Positions 7,334-15,928 of a DNA stretch of 64,000 bases are shown here, in pieces. Below the pieces are notes generated by a model that had not been told where the DNA came from, did no database searches, and saw only the letters and a list, made by a program, of their open reading frames with translations. Within the stretch, counting starts at the first letter, position 1, and each line of letters begins with the position of its first letter. The DNA comes from Shewanella kaireitica (GTDB taxonomy: Bacteria > Pseudomonadota > Gammaproteobacteria > Enterobacterales > Shewanellaceae): the NCBI RefSeq assembly GCF_023284045.1, contig NZ_JAKIKQ010000011.1, forward strand, positions 62,001-126,000. The letters are read 5' to 3'. A program made the translations under genes and the position numbers.

Positions 7334-7378
7334 TTGGTATTTTGGGTCACTTTCAATTATACCTGTATATATATACAG
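7334..7378 (+). promoter_or_regulatory. intI promoter with a perfect LexA box
   Basis: CTGTATATATATACAG at 7363-7378 is a perfect 16-bp palindrome equal to the enterobacterial LexA consensus. It directly follows a fair promoter: TTGGTA at 7334-7339, a 17-bp spacer, TTATAC at 7357-7362. LexA bound here would cover the start of transcription. SOS control of integron integrases by LexA is established in other integrons. Confidence 0.88.
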
Positions 7379-7390
7379 TTGTTTTTTGAG

Positions 7391-8353
7391 GTGACTATTA
7401 AAGAGTCCGGTTACATTAGTGCTATTAGAACTGAAATAAGAGTTCGTCATTACAGCTATCAAACTGAGAAGTCATATCTGTACTGGAATCGATATTTCAT
7501 TAATTACTGTCAGATCAGCCATGGTTCAGAGATTTCAGCCTCAAAAATTGGTCAGTTCTTATGTTATATCGCTGAGCAATGCAATGTTTCGGCAAGCACA
7601 CAAAAACAAGCATTATGTGCCATTGTTTTTGCGTGTCGTTATGTACTGAAGATGGATACGTCCGGGTTAGATTTCCCCTATGCAAAAGCCCCAAAGCGGA
7701 TACCTCAAGTCCTTTCTACAGAGGAAGCTAAACAAATTATTGGTCAGATGTCGGGGGATCATTTTCTCATTGCTGCTATCTTGTTTGGAGCAGGACTAAG
7801 GTTAAAGGAAGCACTGCGGATACGAGTAAAAGATATTGATCTAAACAATAAGTCAATTTTTATACACCAAGGTAAGGGCAAAAAAGATAGGGTTTGTATT
7901 CTGCCAAATGAACTTATATCGCCACTAGAATTGCAAATTGAGAAAGTAAGGAAAATACACAATAAGGATTATAAAGCTGGGTTTGGTATGGCCGCGTTGC
8001 CAATTTCTCTAATTAAAAAGTATGGAGCAAGTGCTAGAAAATTCCATTGGCAATTTTTTTTCCCTGCAACAAGACGGTGTATTCACCCTAGCGATGGATA
8101 TATTTGTCGGCATCATATTCACCCTACGGCATTTTCAAAGGCGTTACGTCTCGCGACGAAGAAAGCGGCCATTGATAAGCGCGTAACGGCGCATACGTTT
8201 AGGCATTCTTTTGCAACAGCATTATTGAGAAAGGGCTATGATCTTCGGACAATACAAGAGTTAATGGGGCATACAGATATTAAAACAACACAAATTTATA
8301 CTCATGTTATTGGTACTCATACCAGTGGTGTAGTGAGTCCGTTCGACTCTTGA
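7391..8353 (+). CDS. intI: Integron integrase IntI
   Basis: A tyrosine recombinase that inserts and excises gene cassettes at attI and attC. The catalytic residues are visible: Arg in GAGLRLKEALR, HTFRHSFAT (H-x-x-R), LMGHTDIKTTQIYTH (His and nucleophile Tyr). The integron-specific extra region is present (LIKKYGASARKFHWQFFFPATRR, HPSDGYICRHHIHP), and the C-terminus SGVVSPFD is typical of IntI. No frameshift or stop is seen, so it may be active. The start is uncertain: upstream codons lie before the promoter, GTG 7391 has no ribosome-binding site, and the strong GAGGTGA points to an ATT at 7397. Confidence 0.93.
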   Translation: MTIKESGYISAIRTEIRVRHYSYQTEKSYLYWNRYFINYCQISHGSEISASKIGQFLCYIAEQCNVSASTQKQALCAIVFACRYVLKMDTSGLDFPYAKAPKRIPQVLSTEEAKQIIGQMSGDHFLIAAILFGAGLRLKEALRIRVKDIDLNNKSIFIHQGKGKKDRVCILPNELISPLELQIEKVRKIHNKDYKAGFGMAALPISLIKKYGASARKFHWQFFFPATRRCIHPSDGYICRHHIHPTAFSKALRLATKKAAIDKRVTAHTFRHSFATALLRKGYDLRTIQELMGHTDIKTTQIYTHVIGTHTSGVVSPFDS

Positions 8354-8376
8354 AAAATTTTGGAAATTAAACATTA

Positions 8377-8410
8377 AAAAGCACGGCAGCTATTGAGTTG
8401 CCGTGCTTTT
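8377..8410. terminator. Bidirectional terminator between intI and trpA
   Basis: Twelve-base-pair stem AAAAGCACGGCA/TGCCGTGCTTTT with a ten-base loop. A/T runs on both sides allow it to end both the rightward intI transcript and the leftward trp operon. Confidence 0.88.
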
Positions 8411-8438
8411 GGTATTGTGAGGAGCTAGGCGTTCGCCT

Positions 8439-9254
8439 TTACCTTGCCGTCGCGGCCTTCATATTGCGAGTAAATTCAGCAAGTGCGGCTAGCAACTGCG
8501 CTTCATTGTCTTTGTTGGCATCAATGATTTTAACGACCGCTGAGCCTGAAATCGCGCCTGCTGCTCCTGCATCAATGGCGGCTTTCACTTGTGCTGGCTC
8601 TGCAATACCAAAGCCCAGTAGCGGCGGTGCGCCATTAAACTCTTTCAGGCGGTTTAGAATATCAGTGATTGGCATGCCGGCTTTTGATTCTGTTCCGGTC
8701 ACACCTGCGCGCGATAACAGATAGGTATAACCTTCACCTTTATCGCTCACAAGTTGTAGTGTTTCACTGTCAGCATTGGGTGGTGCGATAAATATCGGCG
8801 CGACGTTATGCGCTTTTGCCGATGTAATGAATGGCTCGGCTTCTTCTACTGGCACATCGGCGATAAGCACGGAATCAACGCCCGCGGCTTGCGCTTTGGC
8901 ATAAAAAACGTCAACGCCATTGGCGTAAACCAGGTTGGCGTATAGCAGCAAACCAATTGGTAAGTCTGGGTATTTAGCGCGCACAGCGCTTAGCATGTCA
9001 AAGCATTGCGACGGCGTTGTACCTGCGGCGAGTGAGCGCAGGTTAGCACCTTGGATCACCGGGCCATCGGCCAGAGGATCAGAAAATGGGAAGCCAAGCT
9101 CTAGCGCATCAGCGCCATTCTCTACTAAGGTATCGATTATCTTTAAAGACAATTCAGGTGATGGGTCGCCTAAAGTGACAAAGGGGACAAATGCACCTTG
9201 GTTTTTCTTATCTAGTGCGGCAAAGGCTGCCTGATAACGATTACTCATTGCCAC
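8439..9254 (-). CDS. trpA: Tryptophan synthase alpha chain
   Basis: A 271-residue TIM-barrel subunit that cleaves indole-3-glycerol phosphate to indole and glyceraldehyde 3-phosphate and passes indole to TrpB. The signatures [17 protein letters not shown], the catalytic Glu in [16 protein letters not shown] (with the catalytic Asp in the LIADVP strand), and the phosphate-binding [10 protein letters not shown] and AISGSAVVK are all present. The start at 9254 overlaps the end of trpB by 14 bases, as is usual for coupled synthesis of the alpha2-beta2 complex. It is the last gene of the trp operon. Confidence 0.97.
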   Translation of the reverse strand: MAMSNRYQAAFAALDKKNQGAFVPFVTLGDPSPELSLKIIDTLVENGADALELGFPFSDPLADGPVIQGANLRSLAAGTTPSQCFDMLSAVRAKYPDLPIGLLLYANLVYANGVDVFYAKAQAAGVDSVLIADVPVEEAEPFITSAKAHNVAPIFIAPPNADSETLQLVSDKGEGYTYLLSRAGVTGTESKAGMPITDILNRLKEFNGAPPLLGFGIAEPAQVKAAIDAGAAGAISGSAVVKIIDANKDNEAQLLAALAEFTRNMKAATAR

Positions 9255-10458
9255 TCTCCTCAGTTGTTGAGCTGTCTGCTTGTTGCTTTTCTAAAATGTC
9301 AGCCACGGTGAAAATGTCTTTGTCGCCACGACCGGATAAGTTGACGACTAGTAAGGTCTCTTTGGTGGCCGCTTTGGCAAGCTTGACGGCATAAGCAAGT
9401 GCATGCGCTGACTCTAGCGCAGGAATAATTCCTTCACTACGGGCGAGTAGTTGGAATGTCTCTAATGCTTCATCATCAGTTGCTGACTCGTAAGTTGCAC
9501 GGCCCGTTGCGGCAAGGTGTGCATGCTGCGGCCCAACAGATGGGAAGTCGAGACCAGCTGATACAGAGTAAGACTCTTCAATTTGACCTTCGCTGTCTTG
9601 CATCAATGGTGCTTTCATACCAAAGAATATGCCGGTTTTGCCGTGCTTTAACGGTGCGCCATGCATTGGGGTATCGATACCTTTACCTGCGGGTTCAACC
9701 CCAATTAATGCCACTTCCTCTTCATCGATGAAGTCGGCGAACATACCAATAGCATTTGAGCCTCCGCCGACACAGGCGATAACGGCGTCGGGCAGACGAC
9801 CTTCACGTTCGAGGATCTGCTGTTTAGTTTCTGCACCAATCATGCGCTGAAATTCACGCACAATAGTTGGGAACGGGTGTGGTCCCGCTGCTGTGCCTAA
9901 CAGGTAGTGTGCTTTGTCGTAACTGGCAGACCAGTCACGCATTGCTTCGTTACAGGCATCTTTTAGGGTGGCAGAACCTGAAGTAACAGGAATAACTTCT
10001 GCGCCCATTAGCTTCATTCTAAATACGTTAGGTGACTGGCGCTCAACATCTTTTGCGCCCATATACACTTTGCATTTTAAGTCGAGTAGTGCACAAGCAA
10101 GCGCGGTGGCAACACCATGTTGGCCTGCGCCTGTTTCGGCGATGATCTCTTTCTTACCCATACGTTTTGCGAGCAAGGCTTGCCCCAAAACTTGGTTAGT
10201 TTTGTGCGCGCCACCGTGGAGCAAGTCTTCACGTTTTAGGTAGATCTTAGCCAGTGGGTTAGGGCTGAGATTACGGGTAAGCGTGAGCGCTGTTGGACGA
10301 CCTGCGTAGTTTTTAAGCAGATCGGTAAACTCTTTTTGAAACGCTTCATCTTCTTGCGCTTCGATAAAGGCTGTTTCTAGCTGTTTTAGTGCAGGCATTA
10401 AAATCTGTGGTACGTACATGCCGCCGTATTCCCCAAAGTAGGGGTTTAACTTACTCAT
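9241..10458 (-). CDS. trpB: Tryptophan synthase beta chain
   Basis: A 405-residue PLP enzyme that condenses indole with serine. The PLP lysine is in the [21 protein letters not shown] motif; the phosphate-binding loop [12 protein letters not shown] and the substrate loop [10 protein letters not shown] are present. Length and order match the family. It overlaps trpA and is separated from trpCF by a 105-bp gap that contains a long hairpin, unlike the tight overlaps elsewhere in the operon. Confidence 0.98.
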   Translation of the reverse strand: MSKLNPYFGEYGGMYVPQILMPALKQLETAFIEAQEDEAFQKEFTDLLKNYAGRPTALTLTRNLSPNPLAKIYLKREDLLHGGAHKTNQVLGQALLAKRMGKKEIIAETGAGQHGVATALACALLDLKCKVYMGAKDVERQSPNVFRMKLMGAEVIPVTSGSATLKDACNEAMRDWSASYDKAHYLLGTAAGPHPFPTIVREFQRMIGAETKQQILEREGRLPDAVIACVGGGSNAIGMFADFIDEEEVALIGVEPAGKGIDTPMHGAPLKHGKTGIFFGMKAPLMQDSEGQIEESYSVSAGLDFPSVGPQHAHLAATGRATYESATDDEALETFQLLARSEGIIPALESAHALAYAVKLAKAATKETLLVVNLSGRGDKDIFTVADILEKQQADSSTTEESGNE

Positions 10459-10486
10459 AATATGGTCCTTTATCTTTCATTTCTAA

Positions 10487-10513
10487 CGCGATGCTAATAA
10501 CGTTAGCATCGCG
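10487..10513 (-). other. Intercistronic hairpin between trpCF and trpB
   Basis: Perfect 11-bp inverted repeat CGCGATGCTAA/TTAGCATCGCG with a five-base loop, 28 bp before the trpB start on the minus strand. There is no T tract on the downstream side, so it is not a standard terminator. An mRNA-processing or stability element is an inference. Confidence 0.6.
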
Positions 10514-10563
10514 TGGGATTCGATTTATTCGCACCGTAACTAGTACTGTCGTTAGTGGTGGCT

Positions 10564-12033
10564 CTAGTATTGACGTAACTTGGCAAAAGTTTGGCTGATC
10601 AGTTGATGATCTTTTATACCTGGGCTTTGCTCGAGGCCGCTGTTAAAGTCGAGCCCGTAGAACCCTTGGCTAGCAGCTTGTTCTGCATTATCTGCACTTA
10701 AACCGCCAGCGAGCAGCGCGTCGCTGCGATTAGGGAGTGACTGTTGCCAGTCAAAGGCTTGGCCTGTACCGCCAAATTGACCATCGCTTTTACTGTCGAA
10801 CAAGATGCGGTCGGCGTTACTGGGTACATTGACCTCGGCACTGTTATTGTTACTATCAATAGCCACTGCTTTCCAAACTTGGCATTGGCTGTTTTGTTTT
10901 ACCAGTGCCTGTTTTAGTGCGTCAATTTCAAGCGAGGTTTCTGCGCCGTGCAGTTGCACCGCATAAAGACCTAAGTGCTTTGCAATAGCGGCAATTTCAT
11001 CACTATTTTCGTTAACAAAAACACCCACTAAATTGAGTTTATAAGTCGTGGCATTTAATGCTGTAACCAATTCAAGTGCTTGTGCCTTAGTCACTGCTCG
11101 TGGCGACTTTTGTGCAAAGATAAGTCCGCCGTACACCGCGCCATTTTTGGCCACTTCGATTAAGTCTTCGATACGAGTTAATCCGCACACTTTATTGTGG
11201 CCTAAGGTTAATGTTCTGCAGGCTAAATCTAAGTCATCTTCAGCCATTAATGAACTGCCCACTAAAAAGCCGTCAACTAATGGTGCTAACCGACGCACTT
11301 GTGCTTGGTTGTAGATCCCCGATTCGCTGATCACCACGCGGTCTGCAGGAATATGCGGCGCTAGCGCTTCGGTGGTGGCGAGATCGGTCGACAAGTCGCG
11401 CAGGTTACGGTTATTGATGCCGATGATGGCAGCATTTAGCGCAATGGCACGGGTCAATTCAGCTTCGTTGCTGACTTCGGTTAAAATATCTAACTGATAC
11501 TTTGCCGCTTCTGCTGCGAGTGTTTGGTACTGGTTATCGTCAAGTACTGAAAGCATGAGCAAAATGGCGTCGGCACCTTGGTGCGCCGCGAGTTTGATTT
11601 GGTATGTATCGACAAAGAAGTCTTTACACAAAATAGGCTGCTTAACTCGGGCACGTACTCTTGGAATATAATCCATATCACCTTGGAAAAACTGCTCATC
11701 GGTGAGCACTGAGATCCCTGCAGCGTATTGGTTGTATACATCGGCGATGGCATCGACATCAAATACGTCTCTGATTAACCCTTTTGATGGGCTGGCTTTT
11801 TTACACTCTAAGATAAAGCCTGCGTTGGGGACTTTCAGTGCATCATACAAACTTCTGTCTGACTGCTTTGGTGATAAGCTCTCTTCGGGAAACCGCAGCT
11901 TTAGGGCTGCCATATGAGCGGCTTTAGTATCAACAATTTTAGTGAGCACATTGCTCTCTTTCGCTTGGGTGTCACTGGCCATGGGGGTGTCTCTTACATC
12001 GCTATCGTTGTTTATGTTCGTTAGTTGGCTCAC
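10564..12033 (-). CDS. trpCF: Bifunctional indole-3-glycerol-phosphate synthase / phosphoribosylanthranilate isomerase
   Basis: A 489-residue fusion of two TIM barrels, as in gammaproteobacteria. The TrpC half (about 30-285) shows FILECKKASPSKGLI, KDFFVDTYQI, GINNRNLRDL and SESGI; the TrpF half (about 290-489) shows KVCGLTRIEDL, GLIFAQKSPRAV, VGVFVNE, LHG and LAGGLSADNAEQA. The start is taken as the GTG at 12033, with AAAGGAG six bases upstream, one base after the trpD stop. The ATG 30 bp upstream, inside trpD, has no good ribosome-binding site. Confidence 0.96.
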   Translation of the reverse strand: MSQLTNINNDSDVRDTPMASDTQAKESNVLTKIVDTKAAHMAALKLRFPEESLSPKQSDRSLYDALKVPNAGFILECKKASPSKGLIRDVFDVDAIADVYNQYAAGISVLTDEQFFQGDMDYIPRVRARVKQPILCKDFFVDTYQIKLAAHQGADAILLMLSVLDDNQYQTLAAEAAKYQLDILTEVSNEAELTRAIALNAAIIGINNRNLRDLSTDLATTEALAPHIPADRVVISESGIYNQAQVRRLAPLVDGFLVGSSLMAEDDLDLACRTLTLGHNKVCGLTRIEDLIEVAKNGAVYGGLIFAQKSPRAVTKAQALELVTALNATTYKLNLVGVFVNENSDEIAAIAKHLGLYAVQLHGAETSLEIDALKQALVKQNSQCQVWKAVAIDSNNNSAEVNVPSNADRILFDSKSDGQFGGTGQAFDWQQSLPNRSDALLAGGLSADNAEQAASQGFYGLDFNSGLEQSPGIKDHQLISQTFAKLRQY

Positions 12034-12034
12034 G

Positions 12035-13087
12035 CTAAACTCCTTTTGCTGCTTGGCTAGCATCGGCGAGCGCTGTTAGCAATTGGAAGGCTTTACCACT
12101 TTCAATGGTTGCCAGCGCTAATGCTGTGCCGGCTTTGACTGAATCACAAACACCAGCAACATACAGGGCGCAACCTGCGTTAATGGCAACGGCATTCATG
12201 TGCGCCGTGCGGCCTTTACCTTGCAGTATAGCGCGTGTAAATTCGGCATTTTCCTCTGGCGCGCCGCCCTCTAAATCACTCAACTTTGCCTCGGGGACCC
12301 CTAAATCTGCTGGTGTGATACGGTACTCGCTAATTTCACCATCTTTTAGCTCGTGCACTAAAGTATCGCCATGCAGGGCGACTTCATCGAGTCCGCTGCC
12401 ATGTACCACCATGGCGCGTGTTATGCCAAGCGCTTTTACGACTTGTGCGATAGGCGCAACAAGCTCTGGGCTGTAAACGCCTAATAGCATAAATTCGGGG
12501 TGTGATGGGTTGATAAGCGGCCCCAGTACATTGAACAGAGTGCGTGTTTTTAGTGCTTGGCGCACAGGGACTGCGTGAGCCACGCCGCCATGGTAGTGGG
12601 GCGCGAATAAAAAGCACAAACCTAAGTCATCAAGGCAGTCACGGGCGGTTTCGGGTGCCATGGTTAAATCGATACCAAACTGCGCCAGCAGATCGGATGA
12701 GCCCGATTTACTCGACACGCTACGATTACCATGTTTAGCGACTTTTGCGCCTGCTGCTGCGGCAACAAAGGCTGCAGTGGTAGAGATATTAATGGTGTTA
12801 TGGCCGTCGCCGCCGGTGCCAACAATATCGACAATCCCTTGGGCGACAGTTGTTTCACTTGGAGCCGGAAACGGTTTTGCAGCGGCTCTAAGTGCATCTG
12901 CAGCACCTGATATCTCATCGATAGTCTCACCGCGCATTTTCATCGCAACCAACATTCCAGCCATGGTGACTTCATTCATTTCGCCTTGAATGATAGTACT
13001 AAACAGCGTTTTAGCATCTTGGCGGCTTAAGCTTTCACCACGGTAAAGTGACTCTAGCAGTTGGGCATTGTCGATTAGTTGGCTCAT
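12035..13087 (-). CDS. trpD: Anthranilate phosphoribosyltransferase
   Basis: A 350-residue enzyme that joins anthranilate and phosphoribosyl pyrophosphate. The PRPP-binding motif DIVGTGGDGHNTINISTT and the anthranilate-site KHGNRSVSSKSGSSDLL are visible, along with the N-terminal helical domain. It is a separate protein here, not fused to trpG as in E. coli. Its start overlaps the trpG stop (ATGA) and it lies one base before the trpCF GTG. Confidence 0.97.
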   Translation of the reverse strand: MSQLIDNAQLLESLYRGESLSRQDAKTLFSTIIQGEMNEVTMAGMLVAMKMRGETIDEISGAADALRAAAKPFPAPSETTVAQGIVDIVGTGGDGHNTINISTTAAFVAAAAGAKVAKHGNRSVSSKSGSSDLLAQFGIDLTMAPETARDCLDDLGLCFLFAPHYHGGVAHAVPVRQALKTRTLFNVLGPLINPSHPEFMLLGVYSPELVAPIAQVVKALGITRAMVVHGSGLDEVALHGDTLVHELKDGEISEYRITPADLGVPEAKLSDLEGGAPEENAEFTRAILQGKGRTAHMNAVAINAGCALYVAGVCDSVKAGTALALATIESGKAFQLLTALADASQAAKGV

Positions 13088-13722
13088 GATGTTTGTCCTT
13101 TTACGTCAAGTGTTGCTTCTTTTGTGGTCGCTGTCTGCGCTAAAGATTGTGCCAAGTATTCCAGTGATTGCACTAATAACTGGCTGCCTAGGGTGGTGAG
13201 AATTGATTCTGGGTGAAACTGAAAGCCGACCGCTTTGTCTTGGCGGTGTATTATCGCCATTGGCATATCTTCAGTGGTGGCAATCACTTCTAAACACGCT
13301 GGAACATGCGTTGCCACTAAGCTGTGATAGCGAGCAACCGGCAAGGGCGAGGGCAGATCAGCGAAAATATCTTGTCCATTGTGAGTAGTAGGACTGGCTT
13401 TGCCATGTACCACTTGCTGGGCACGCTCCACTTTACCGCCATAATGTTCAACTAATGCTTGATGGCCTAAACAGATCCCTAGCATGGGGACTTTTCCTGC
13501 CACTTTGCTGATCAATGTCATTAGCGATCCCGCTTCGTGGGGTGCGCCGGGTCCTGGTGATAACACCAAGGCGGCTGGCGTAGTTTCGTTGAGTAACTTG
13601 CCTGCAATAAAGTCTGCATCTACATCGTTGCGGTAGATGATAACTTCATAGCCAAGGCTACGAAATTGGTCGACAAGGTTATAGGTAAATGAATCGAAAT
13701 TATCGAGTAAATAGATCTTCAT
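13084..13722 (-). CDS. trpG: Anthranilate synthase component II (glutamine amidotransferase)
   Basis: A 212-residue class I glutamine amidotransferase that supplies ammonia to TrpE. The motifs LLDNFDSFTYNLVDQ, LSPGPGAPHEAG, the catalytic Cys in GICLGHQAL, and the His-Glu pair in FQFHPESILT are all present. A C-terminal tail rich in Ala, Gln and Thr extends beyond the usual end. Its ATG overlaps the trpE stop (ATGA). Confidence 0.97.
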   Translation of the reverse strand: MKIYLLDNFDSFTYNLVDQFRSLGYEVIIYRNDVDADFIAGKLLNETTPAALVLSPGPGAPHEAGSLMTLISKVAGKVPMLGICLGHQALVEHYGGKVERAQQVVHGKASPTTHNGQDIFADLPSPLPVARYHSLVATHVPACLEVIATTEDMPMAIIHRQDKAVGFQFHPESILTTLGSQLLVQSLEYLAQSLAQTATTKEATLDVKGQTS

Positions 13723-15290
13723 AATCCACCTCCCATTTTAATGGCTGAAATGACGGCTTGGGCTTTTTGTCTGGTTTCATCGGCTTCGGCTTGTGGATCT
13801 GAGTCAAACACCACTCCAGCGCCTGCTTGAATAAAAGCGGTGCCATCTTTGACAAAAGCGGAGCGAATAACAATACAGGTATCCATATCGCCTAAACCGT
13901 TGAGGTAACCCACCGCGCCACCGTAACTACCACGGCGAGTTTTTTCGGCGCCGCGTATTAACTGCGCTGCGCTAACTTTAGGTGCGCCGGTTAGTGTGCC
14001 CATGTTCATACAAGCTTGATAAGCATGTAGCGCATCTAAATCGTTTCTCAGTTGACCTGTGACCCGGCTAACGAGGTGCATCACGTGGGAGTAACGGTCT
14101 ACTTTGAGTAGTTCTGGCACTTTGCGAGTGCCGCTTTGGCTGATGCGGGCAACATCATTACGGGCTAAATCAACTAACATGATGTGCTCTGATAGCTCTT
14201 TTTTATCAAGCCGAAGTTCGAGCTCGTTACGGCTATCAAGGTCAAAATCTATTTCACCATTGGCTGTTTTACCGCGTTTACGGGTGCCTGCGATAGGGTA
14301 GATCTCAACTTGATTGGTACTGGCTTCATATTTAAGTGCACTTTCAGGTGAGGCGCCAAAGAGGGTGAAACCTTCGCCTCTAAAGTAAAACATGTAAGGG
14401 CTTGGGTTGGTCAGTCTAAGTGCACGATAGGCGCCGAGTGTATTGGGGCAGGGCAGACTGAAGCTACGTGATGGCACTACTTGGAAGATATCGCCTGCAA
14501 CAATGTGCTGCTTTAAATCATTAACGGTTTGCTTAAATTCGCTATCGGAGATATTAACTTGAGTGTCAGCATCAATGGTTTTGAGCTCTGCGATAGCGGT
14601 GAGTGTGGTGCAGCTTTGTTGTAACTCATCCATGCGCGTAGCAAGCGTGTTTGTTATTGCTGCATTGGCTACTGCAAACTGATGGGTAATGATGTCGGCA
14701 CTTTGTTGCTGGTGATCAACTAAAATCAGCGTTTCAGCGAGATAGAACAGGTAGTCAGGGCAACTGTTATCGCCTTCTGGGACAGACGGCAGTGGCTCGA
14801 CAGTATCGATTAAATCGTAGGATAACACCCCCCCTAAAAACAGGTCTTCGAAAGCGGGAGTATCGCTGCAACGAATGTGCTGCACCAGCATACGCAGGCC
14901 ATCGAGCGGCGAGGTGGCTTTTAAGCGGGCATCTTCATCCAGTTGTGTACTGTCTTTACAAAGCTTAACGGTTAACGCTGTTGTGGAGGCTTGTTCGATT
15001 TCTACCGCGGCAAAGTGCTTGGTAAAAAAGGCTTTAATTGGTGTCAGTAGCGTTTGGCCATTATCGGTGAAAGCAGTAAAAGTTAATTGGTAGCCATCAC
15101 AGCGGATCATCATTGCTGCGTGGGTCAAAATAATACTTTTTAGATGGTCTTTACTTTCTATCTCTGCTGACTCAAGCAACATCGTATGTGGCGCGTCATT
15201 GGTCACATGCTGATACAAGCGCAGCGGGTCGTCATGGTAAGCGAGTGACTGTTTATTAGTCATGACTTTCGCGATATCTTTTACTGTCAT
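13719..15290 (-). CDS. trpE: Anthranilate synthase component I
   Basis: A 523-residue chorismate-utilising enzyme, the first committed step to tryptophan. The C-terminal catalytic domain carries GDIFQVVPSRSF, PSPYMFYF, PIAGTRKRG, HIMLVDLARND, GTLTGAPKVSA and GGAVGYL. The N-terminal LLESAEIESKDHLKS motif contains the LLES element known to bind feedback-inhibiting tryptophan. AGGAG lies six bases before the ATG. It is preceded by the trpL leader and attenuator, so it is probably controlled by tryptophanyl-tRNA charging. Confidence 0.98.
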   Translation of the reverse strand: MTVKDIAKVMTNKQSLAYHDDPLRLYQHVTNDAPHTMLLESAEIESKDHLKSIILTHAAMMIRCDGYQLTFTAFTDNGQTLLTPIKAFFTKHFAAVEIEQASTTALTVKLCKDSTQLDEDARLKATSPLDGLRMLVQHIRCSDTPAFEDLFLGGVLSYDLIDTVEPLPSVPEGDNSCPDYLFYLAETLILVDHQQQSADIITHQFAVANAAITNTLATRMDELQQSCTTLTAIAELKTIDADTQVNISDSEFKQTVNDLKQHIVAGDIFQVVPSRSFSLPCPNTLGAYRALRLTNPSPYMFYFRGEGFTLFGASPESALKYEASTNQVEIYPIAGTRKRGKTANGEIDFDLDSRNELELRLDKKELSEHIMLVDLARNDVARISQSGTRKVPELLKVDRYSHVMHLVSRVTGQLRNDLDALHAYQACMNMGTLTGAPKVSAAQLIRGAEKTRRGSYGGAVGYLNGLGDMDTCIVIRSAFVKDGTAFIQAGAGVVFDSDPQAEADETRQKAQAVISAIKMGGGL

Positions 15291-15412
15291 GCTAAGCTCC
15301 TGCCGTAGGGAATAATGGGTTATTCATTGTTATATCTCTTTTTAATACTTAAAAATCAAGAGCCTGCTGCTTGTGGGTTTTGTATAAAACGTTACCGCTG
15401 TTGTTTAGATAC

Positions 15413-15442
15413 AAAAAAGCCCGCAATTGTGCGGGCTTTTTT
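15413..15442 (-). terminator. trp attenuator
   Basis: Stem GCCCGCA/TGCGGGC with a four-base loop and T tract (CTTTTTTG) on the minus strand, between the leader peptide gene and trpE. Position and form match the terminator of a classical trp attenuator. Confidence 0.85.
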
Positions 15443-15490
15443 GTTGAATCTTGTCTCAAACTGATTGAGCACAGAATTTCACACCACCCG

Positions 15491-15547
15491 CTAATTTGGG
15501 AAGTGCCACCACCAATTAATGTTTTGGAAAGTTGTAAACTGTGTCAT
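15491..15547 (-). CDS. trpL: trp operon leader peptide
   Basis: An 18-codon reading frame, MTQFTTFQNINWWWHFPN, with three consecutive TGG codons, ending about 50 bp before the attenuator hairpin and 200 bp before trpE. Three tandem Trp codons followed by a terminator are diagnostic of transcription attenuation: when charged tRNA-Trp is scarce the ribosome stalls on them and the terminator does not form. The ribosome-binding site is weak. Confidence 0.9.
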   Translation of the reverse strand: MTQFTTFQNINWWWHFPN

Positions 15548-15577
15548 TTAAAATTCAATCTAGTTTGTTGTCGTGGC

Positions 15578-15610
15578 TATATAAAAACATTTGCAGACAA
15601 AGGCTGTCAA
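15578..15610 (-). promoter_or_regulatory. Candidate trp operon promoter
   Basis: On the minus strand TTGACA (15605-15610) is followed, after a long 19-bp spacer, by TTTATA (15580-15585), about 35 bp before the trpL ATG. The spacer is not optimal. No clear TrpR operator with paired CTAG half-sites was found. The rest of 15611-15928 holds no gene I can support. Confidence 0.4.
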
Positions 15611-15928
15611 TTGAATATTGCTCTTTTTGAGAAAAGATAATGAAAAAAGCAGATCTGACCGATATCGCAGGCGGTTAGCGTAAAATTTATGTGAATTCAT
15701 CATGCTTTATTCACAAAGTGCAGCAAAGTGTGTCGCTTTCTATAAAAGTGATAGTTAAAAAAGCAATTCAAGAGGCAGACAAAACTCTGTGTTGGACCGC
15801 TTTGTTGTTGGAGAGTATCACTGCTATTGATAACATCTAACTCAGCTTTGTTGGCATTATTAACCAAGCTGATTACAAAATGGCTATTTAAATCCCCTTT
15901 CAAGGTTAAACTCAAGTATTATAAGGGG

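Larger units (their letters stand above)
5328..8353. mobile_element. Chromosomal integron: intI, attI and a four-gene cassette array
   Basis: A rightward integrase gene (7391-8353) diverges from four leftward small genes, each ending at or near an attC-like site with R'' cores reading CCTAACAAG or TATAACAAG and internal GTTGGCTA/TAGCCAAC arms. The shared arm sequence shows that the attC sites belong to one family, as in sedentary chromosomal integrons. The array is short, and its distal sites are truncated or decayed. It sits between a RAYT transposase gene and the conserved trp operon. Confidence 0.88.

Noticed and set aside
15548..15620. TrpR operator at the trp promoter
   Set aside because: Only a single CTAG half-site (AAACTAGATT) was seen; the palindromic partner is missing.
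15371..15640. 89-codon rightward frame opposite the trp leader
   Set aside because: It is antisense to trpL and the attenuator, which explain the conserved structure; there is no ribosome-binding site.
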